Origin: a virus
Length of the DNA: 64,000 bases
Strand: one strand, 5' to 3'
Virus record (IMG/VR): IMGVR_UViG_3300042468_000945
Location: 1-64,000 of that record
The notes under the pieces were generated by a model. The model searched no databases and was not told where the DNA came from. It was given only the letters and a program-made list of their open reading frames with translations. This document shows positions 59,743 to 64,000 of this stretch, in pieces (position 1 is the stretch's first letter; each line of letters begins with the position of its first letter). The position numbers and the translations under genes were made by a program.

Positions 59743-60153
59743 TTATATAGTATAATTTACCCTATCAAAAACTAAACCTTTCTGTAAGTCTAATTGACTG
59801 CTAACTTGAATTACTTTATCTGGATCATCTTTTGATGGTAATTCAATAAGTATAAATACCTCATCTTTATCTAAAGGGATACACGTAACTTCAACACTAG
59901 ATAATGATAAGTCAAACAAGAGAGCACTTCTTACCCTGTTTTCAATTCTTAGCCTTGTTGCTGTAGAGTTCTCTTCACCTATAAAATCTTCTAAGCTTAC
60001 ACCAATTTCAGGTTCAAGTAAGTTATCACCTGCTGTTGTTTTTAGTAAAAATACAATTTGTTGTGCTAACTGCTCATCACCTGAAACAACAGCTAAGTCT
60101 CCGTTTGCTCCAATAATAAGATCTCCGTTATCTGTTATTTTTAAATCTGTCAT
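59743..60153 (-). CDS. gp25/W-like baseplate wedge protein
   Basis: A 136-residue protein of the T4 gp25 / P2 W family: DLIIGANGDLAVVSGDEQL, then QQIVFLLKTTAGDNLLEPEIG and RIENRVRSALLF. These blocks are typical of the lysozyme-like gp25 fold that starts sheath polymerisation at the baseplate. It overlaps the previous gene by four bases. Confirms a contractile tail. Confidence 0.88.
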   Translation of the reverse strand: MTDLKITDNGDLIIGANGDLAVVSGDEQLAQQIVFLLKTTAGDNLLEPEIGVSLEDFIGEENSTATRLRIENRVRSALLFDLSLSSVEVTCIPLDKDEVFILIELPSKDDPDKVIQVSSQLDLQKGLVFDRVNYTI

Positions 60154-60692
60154 TTTAAGTTCTCCATGTAATAAGTTAAGTGATCCATTTCTGGTGAGTC
60201 TACTAAATCATAATCAACAAATAAAGTATCATTATTGCAGTAATTAGATAGGGGCTTTTTATTTATAATTTCCCCTGTTTCTGGAATAACTCTTGTTGTA
60301 TCATCCATAACATATATTTTACTAATATCAACATCTTTTTTAATTAGTAAAACATTATAGTCTTCATTTATTTTGGGATTAAAAACTTTATTACCTACAG
60401 GTAATGAAAACCAATCAGTATTTGGAAATGAAATAAACTTAGAGGTTACAATAGTTGAATTAGAAAGAAGGTATAATCCACCACTCATGTCCCCAAGCAT
60501 TCTTACCTGTCCAGCATAGATATCAAACTGACCTTGATCTCTAAATATAGCACCTACAGGAAGATCAGGGTGTCTTAATCCAATATCACTATCTGAATAA
60601 GTTAATTGATTTGATCGTATAGTATCATTCGTAACTTCTTCACTATACCTATCAATAGCTATCCTTGTTTGATCAAACATACTTAAACTCAT
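60150..60692 (-). CDS. Baseplate-region protein (180 aa)
   Basis: A 180-residue protein, beta-rich with an N-terminal acidic region (SMFDQTRIAIDRYSEEV). The DLPVGAIFRDQGQFDIYAGQ segment may form a folded beta core. It overlaps the gp25-like gene start by four bases. No named family, but its position suggests baseplate assembly. Confidence 0.55.
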   Translation of the reverse strand: MSLSMFDQTRIAIDRYSEEVTNDTIRSNQLTYSDSDIGLRHPDLPVGAIFRDQGQFDIYAGQVRMLGDMSGGLYLLSNSTIVTSKFISFPNTDWFSLPVGNKVFNPKINEDYNVLLIKKDVDISKIYVMDDTTRVIPETGEIINKKPLSNYCNNDTLFVDYDLVDSPEMDHLTYYMENLK

Positions 60693-61390
60693 TTTATTGT
60701 TGTCCCTGGCCCAAACGGATTCATTGGCTTAACAATGTTTCCTGTATTTGGTTTATTTATTTTATCTAATACTGATGGTAAGAATAAAGAAGTACCAGTT
60801 GCATTATTAGTCCCCTGAGAGGTTTTTGTTAAACCAGGTGTTTGTGGTTTTTCTTTATTACTTTTCCAGTTTTCAGGTACTTGTTGTGCTCCAAGTTTAC
60901 TGCCTTCAGGTGTTGGTCCTATGTCCCCAACCATAGGTGCAGGTGTACCAACATCGTTTGTTAAAGTACCACCTCTAGGTTGCTTCTTGGTCCTACCAGC
61001 AATAATAGTAGGCATTTGTATTCTACCAGCTGCAAAGTTAATTTCTGCCTCAATAAAATTATCACGAAGAAGCTCAGAATTAAAGTCACCGGTTTTTCCA
61101 GTATTGCCAGCTAGACCAGCCCAAGAAACTTTAGGGTTGAATATGGTACGATAATCCACCCCTTCAGAACTTCTACAAACAACTGCAAAACCTATTTTAG
61201 ATGCTTTAGCTTTCTGTGCCCAACTCTCCTCACTATAAAGATTAATACTAGTCGTAGACCTCATCCAAGGACTCTTGGCAAACTCTGCAACGACATCACC
61301 AGCATTTACCAAAATACCGCTAGTATATGTTAAGTTCTCTCTAATATTCTTTATATTATTCTTATCTAATTGATCTTTATAGTCGCTCAT
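60689..61390 (-). CDS. Baseplate-region protein with disordered C terminus (233 aa)
   Basis: Start set at the ATG at 61390; a longer upstream start overlaps the peptidase gene by 70 bases. The N-terminal 150 residues hold YTSGILVNAGDVVAEFAKSPW and WAQKAKASKIGFAVVCRS, a folded domain. The last 80 are Pro/Thr/Gly/Asn-rich (PTPEGSKLGAQQVPENWK). It is overlapped by 4 bases with the next gene. Likely a baseplate or tail-tip component. Confidence 0.55.
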   Translation of the reverse strand: MSDYKDQLDKNNIKNIRENLTYTSGILVNAGDVVAEFAKSPWMRSTTSINLYSEESWAQKAKASKIGFAVVCRSSEGVDYRTIFNPKVSWAGLAGNTGKTGDFNSELLRDNFIEAEINFAAGRIQMPTIIAGRTKKQPRGGTLTNDVGTPAPMVGDIGPTPEGSKLGAQQVPENWKSNKEKPQTPGLTKTSQGTNNATGTSLFLPSVLDKINKPNTGNIVKPMNPFGPGTTIK

Positions 61391-61395
61391 AATAA

Positions 61396-62100
61396 TTAAC
61401 CAACAAATTCCCAGTGCCAGCTCTCGTCTAGCGAACGCCCATCTCTCAAAAGAGGTGGGTTTTCCCAACCATACTGTCTACCAACTCTATCCATCCACTT
61501 GTATGTAGGTGTTTGGCGCATTCTTGCTGAACCTGCTACTGATTGTGCTCTTGAACCACTAAAATATAGTTCAGCAATATCTACTGCCAATGCCCAACCA
61601 TGCGGTGACCTTCCTGGTTTAGCTGCTCTTCCACCACCTATTGATGCTTGGTGATTATAGGTTCTATATGCTGATGTAACAGTTAAACGAACACCATCTT
61701 TTCTTGCATGCTCCATTAGTTTTAACCATGCGTCAGCGGCATCAGGTCTTAACCAATGAAAACCTTTATATTCTGCTGTTCTCGTACTTCTTTTACCTAT
61801 GGCTTTTAGTGCAGATAATGGCAACCTACCATTACTATAACCACCCCAAGCAGAGGGTCTTTTACCTGTAGGGTAGTTTGTACTTGATTGAATTGTATTT
61901 TCTTGTGGTACTTCAGCAAACTCTTCTGGGTCATCAAAAGACAATCCAAGCATATCAGATATGCCCTGGGAATCTCTCAATGATTGGTAGCTTAATTCCT
62001 TACCAAAACCCATATTTGATCGCTGCTCATACAAATACCTTGTAAAAGTAGCTTCTAATTCATCCATGTCTGGAGGGATATTTGATGAAAATTGTTCCAT
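61396..62100 (-). CDS. M15-type D-alanyl-D-alanine carboxypeptidase with docking N terminus
   Basis: A 234-residue VanY/M15B peptidase, cleaving peptidoglycan peptide. Zinc ligands are H167 and D174 in SPHGWALAVDIAE and H229 in SWHWEFVG; E231 is the likely general base. VRLTVTSAYRTYNHQASI precedes them. The first 45 residues (FSSNIPPDMDELEATFTRYL) match the N terminus of the next gene, a glucosaminidase. They probably dock both enzymes to the same virion part. Confidence 0.88.
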   Translation of the reverse strand: MEQFSSNIPPDMDELEATFTRYLYEQRSNMGFGKELSYQSLRDSQGISDMLGLSFDDPEEFAEVPQENTIQSSTNYPTGKRPSAWGGYSNGRLPLSALKAIGKRSTRTAEYKGFHWLRPDAADAWLKLMEHARKDGVRLTVTSAYRTYNHQASIGGGRAAKPGRSPHGWALAVDIAELYFSGSRAQSVAGSARMRQTPTYKWMDRVGRQYGWENPPLLRDGRSLDESWHWEFVG

Positions 62101-62101
62101 A

Positions 62102-62779
62102 TTAATATTGATACAGATTATTAGTTCTCATTAAATTAATTAATTTAGATGCGTATTCTGTATTTGTACCAGCATATCCAGCTGCCTGTAAAGCTCTAGC
62201 TACGTCATCTGCATTTTGTAATTTACCAATGCCTTGTTTCTTATACCTTGGTCCTGTAAGAAATCTTCCATGATCCATAATACTTTCTTCCCAGTTATGG
62301 TAAACCCTAAAGTTTGCTGTAGTAACAAACTGATTACTACCCGATCCTTCTCTTGTTCTTAAAGCAATTGTACCAGCAGGTCCAGAACCTTTAATACCAA
62401 ACAAGTTATTATATTTAGAAGCTAAATCACTTTTACCCCAACCGCTTTCTTCACACGCTTGTGCAAGTATAACAGCTACAGGAATATTGTATAGTTCAAA
62501 AGTTTTTTTAGCTCCTGGAAGTATTTTATCAATAAAGTCTTTCTTTGTTTTAGGTATGGGATTAGTATTTACAGGAGTGTTGTTATTTGTTGGCCCATTT
62601 GCAGCATTGATTATTTGTTGAAAAGCATTACCTACAGCCTGGAAGTAATTATTTGTTGGACCATATGGGAGTTTACTTTCAAACCCCATATTTGCACGTT
62701 GTTCAAATAAATACCTTTCAAGGAGCTTTTCAAGGTGTGAAGGGTCTTCTGGAATTATACTACTAAAATTTTCATTCAT
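62102..62779 (-). CDS. FlgJ-type glucosaminidase with docking N terminus
   Basis: A 225-residue peptidoglycan hydrolase. Residues 80-225 form the glucosaminidase domain with catalytic E111 in AQACEESGWGKSDLASKYN and the FGIKGSG and YASKLINLM marks. The N-terminal 45 residues (FSSIIPEDPSHLEKLLERYL) match those of the M15 peptidase. Residues 55-78 are a Thr/Asn/Pro linker. Position in the baseplate block suggests a tail-borne wall-cutting enzyme used at entry. Confidence 0.88.
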   Translation of the reverse strand: MNENFSSIIPEDPSHLEKLLERYLFEQRANMGFESKLPYGPTNNYFQAVGNAFQQIINAANGPTNNNTPVNTNPIPKTKKDFIDKILPGAKKTFELYNIPVAVILAQACEESGWGKSDLASKYNNLFGIKGSGPAGTIALRTREGSGSNQFVTTANFRVYHNWEESIMDHGRFLTGPRYKKQGIGKLQNADDVARALQAAGYAGTNTEYASKLINLMRTNNLYQY

Positions 62780-64000
62780 TTTTAGCTCCTATATTTTTAA
62801 TCCTCTTTAAGTATTCAGTGTCAGATTGTGTGTGGCCATAATCTGGAACTTCTATACCAACTAGAGCCGCTAAGATAGTTGTACCTTTAGCCGCTAGACC
62901 ATCATGTTGTCCACCTAACCAACCACCCAAGAAATTATCAAAAATAGATAGATCATCTCCTACAACACAACCTTGGTGTCCTCTAATACCAGCAACATAA
63001 GGAAGGGATGTACCATTACTATCTCTTGTTCTCAGAGGAATAATTGTTACAGCTTGTCTAGCTCTTAGTGTAGAGTTAGCATAGTCTATAATAGAAGCAC
63101 CAACTGTAAACCTAATAACCTCAACAGCAGCCCTTAAAACAATAGCAGGAGATAGCCATGATACTGCTTTAATAGACGGAGCAATTACTTTCTTCATTCT
63201 ACTTGCAGCTATGGCGACTTTTTCATTTTTGAAAACAACTCCCAACTCCTTAGCAGCTAGAAAATCATCAACTTTTTGTCCTGTTGCTTTAAGCGCATTC
63301 TCAGCAATTTTAATTCTTTCAACTAATCTAACAGGATTAGAGGCTTCCCTTACAACAGCTTTCAGTTCATCATCGGCAGTTGCAATACCAGCTGCCTGAG
63401 CAGCAGTAAATTGTTGTGCTGTTAAACCTTTTCGATCAGTAAGTAACTCAACAGTATCTAGTTCCTTAATAAAGTCATTCAACCTACCCGCATCATTAGG
63501 TAAGTCTGTTTCAATCATATAGTTTAAACTTTCAACGTCTTTTAAAAGATCATTCAGTCTCTTTTCAAGAACTATTTTTCCTTCAACTGTAGTAGCTGCA
63601 TTATAAGCAGTTTCAGCTTCTTTAATTTGTTCTGCCCTCTTAGCAATTAATTCATAGGCATTTTTTATCTCTTCTTTAATTTCTGGTTCTATTAATTTAA
63701 GCTGGTCCTTGAGTCTTTTTGCCACAATACTATCAGCAATCTCAATAACTTTATCTCTATCTAATGTGTCTTCAAACTTAGCTCCTAACTCTTTTAGAAG
63801 ATCAACATAATAAAGTTGACTTTCTACAGCGATGTTTAAAACCTTTTTCTGTAGGCCAGATGCTAGTCTTAAAGCTGGTAACTCAAGGTCTAAGTCTCTT
63901 GATCGTCTTAAAATATCAAATAAGTTATTACTTGATTTGTCATTAAGAATTCTTTTTAGTTCGTTTAATTGTTTTCTTCTTTTTGCCCCATAAAATGGTC
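62772..64000 (-). CDS. Coiled-coil virion protein (cut by right edge)
   Basis: The frame stays open from the stop at 62772 to the window end, giving at least 409 residues; the GTG at 63725 is internal and not the start. The N-terminal visible part (AKRRKQLNELKRILNDK, then more) and residues up to about 200 are long charged helices. A hydrophobic stretch (SWLSPAIVLRAAVEVIRFTVGA) follows, and the last 100 residues are a compact domain with GIRGHQGCVVGDDLSIF and a Gly-rich end. It overlaps the glucosaminidase start by 8 bases. It may be a tape-measure or hub protein; unproven. Confidence 0.6.
   Translation of the reverse strand, partial: PFYGAKRRKQLNELKRILNDKSSNNLFDILRRSRDLDLELPALRLASGLQKKVLNIAVESQLYYVDLLKELGAKFEDTLDRDKVIEIADSIVAKRLKDQLKLIEPEIKEEIKNAYELIAKRAEQIKEAETAYNAATTVEGKIVLEKRLNDLLKDVESLNYMIETDLPNDAGRLNDFIKELDTVELLTDRKGLTAQQFTAAQAAGIATADDELKAVVREASNPVRLVERIKIAENALKATGQKVDDFLAAKELGVVFKNEKVAIAASRMKKVIAPSIKAVSWLSPAIVLRAAVEVIRFTVGASIIDYANSTLRARQAVTIIPLRTRDSNGTSLPYVAGIRGHQGCVVGDDLSIFDNFLGGWLGGQHDGLAAKGTTILAALVGIEVPDYGHTQSDTEYLKRIKNIGAKNE

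Noticed and set aside
1-64000. tRNA genes, rRNA or CRISPR arrays
   Set aside because: Coding sequence fills nearly the whole window. The few gaps over 60 bases hold hairpins, terminators or small ORFs; no cloverleaf or spaced repeat array is seen.
1-64000. Integrated prophage in a bacterial chromosome
   Set aside because: No integrase, repressor, attachment site or bacterial housekeeping gene is visible. Replication, nucleotide and structural genes in two converging units suggest a free phage genome.

Overview
The window is a stretch of a large, AT-rich (by eye), double-stranded DNA tailed phage genome with a contractile tail. The myovirus call rests on a baseplate J/gp47-like protein (56984-58096), a gp25/W-like baseplate wedge protein (59743-60153), phage rIIA/rIIB homologues, a family A DNA polymerase, a UvsX/RecA-like recombinase and three peptidoglycan-degrading enzymes. 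No terminase, portal, capsid or tail sheath gene is in view, so the genome continues beyond both edges; genes are cut at both ends. The host is not stated by the sequence. An ATPase very close to the Ycf45 family of cyanobacteria and plastids (19797-20942) makes a cyanobacterial host the best guess, held at moderate confidence. I see no photosynthesis genes and no tRNA genes here.

Layout. Positions 1-15659 form one rightward unit of replication and nucleotide genes: DNA polymerase, UvsX/RecA, SSB, a HIRAN protein, class Ia ribonucleotide reductase NrdA and NrdB, rIIA, rIIB, and many small proteins of unknown function, mostly overlapping or within a few bases of each other. A 20-bp-stem hairpin sits directly on the nrdA translation start. 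Positions 64000-15729 form a leftward unit. The two converge on back-to-back terminators at 15642-15713, one of them a perfect 32-bp palindrome. The only rightward gene beyond that point is a small one at 16151-16393.

The leftward unit, read in its own direction: an unidentified coiled-coil protein running in from the right edge; a glucosaminidase and an M15 peptidase that share an N-terminal segment; baseplate proteins including gp25-like and J-like; a glycosyltransferase fused to a SEC-C motif; a RuvC-like resolvase and a full-length GroEL; then about 19 kb (53.3-34.2 kb) of very large adhesin-like or tail-fibre-like proteins, several built from shared modules. Around 34.1 kb there is a likely internal promoter with two direct repeats. 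It precedes a sigma-factor-like gene, a two-domain GroES-like co-chaperonin, a RemA (DUF370)-like regulator and a degenerate thymidylate-kinase-like protein. Next come an eight-gene sugar cassette (two GT2 enzymes, GT9, acyltransferase-GT fusion, GNAT-like, PhyH dioxygenase, SDR, DegT aminotransferase), an amidase endolysin, the Ycf45-like ATPase, a second sigma-like protein, and finally a tail fibre and a beta-helix tail spike.

How the genes may work together: the left unit makes dNTPs and copies and recombines DNA. The right unit builds a baseplate with an elaborate adhesive apparatus, probably with its own GroEL and fused GroES to fold it, may decorate virion or host surface with sugars, and lyses the cell. 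The phage chaperonin plus tandem co-chaperonin, the RemA/sigma-like/Ycf45-like regulators and the sugar cassette are the most unusual parts.
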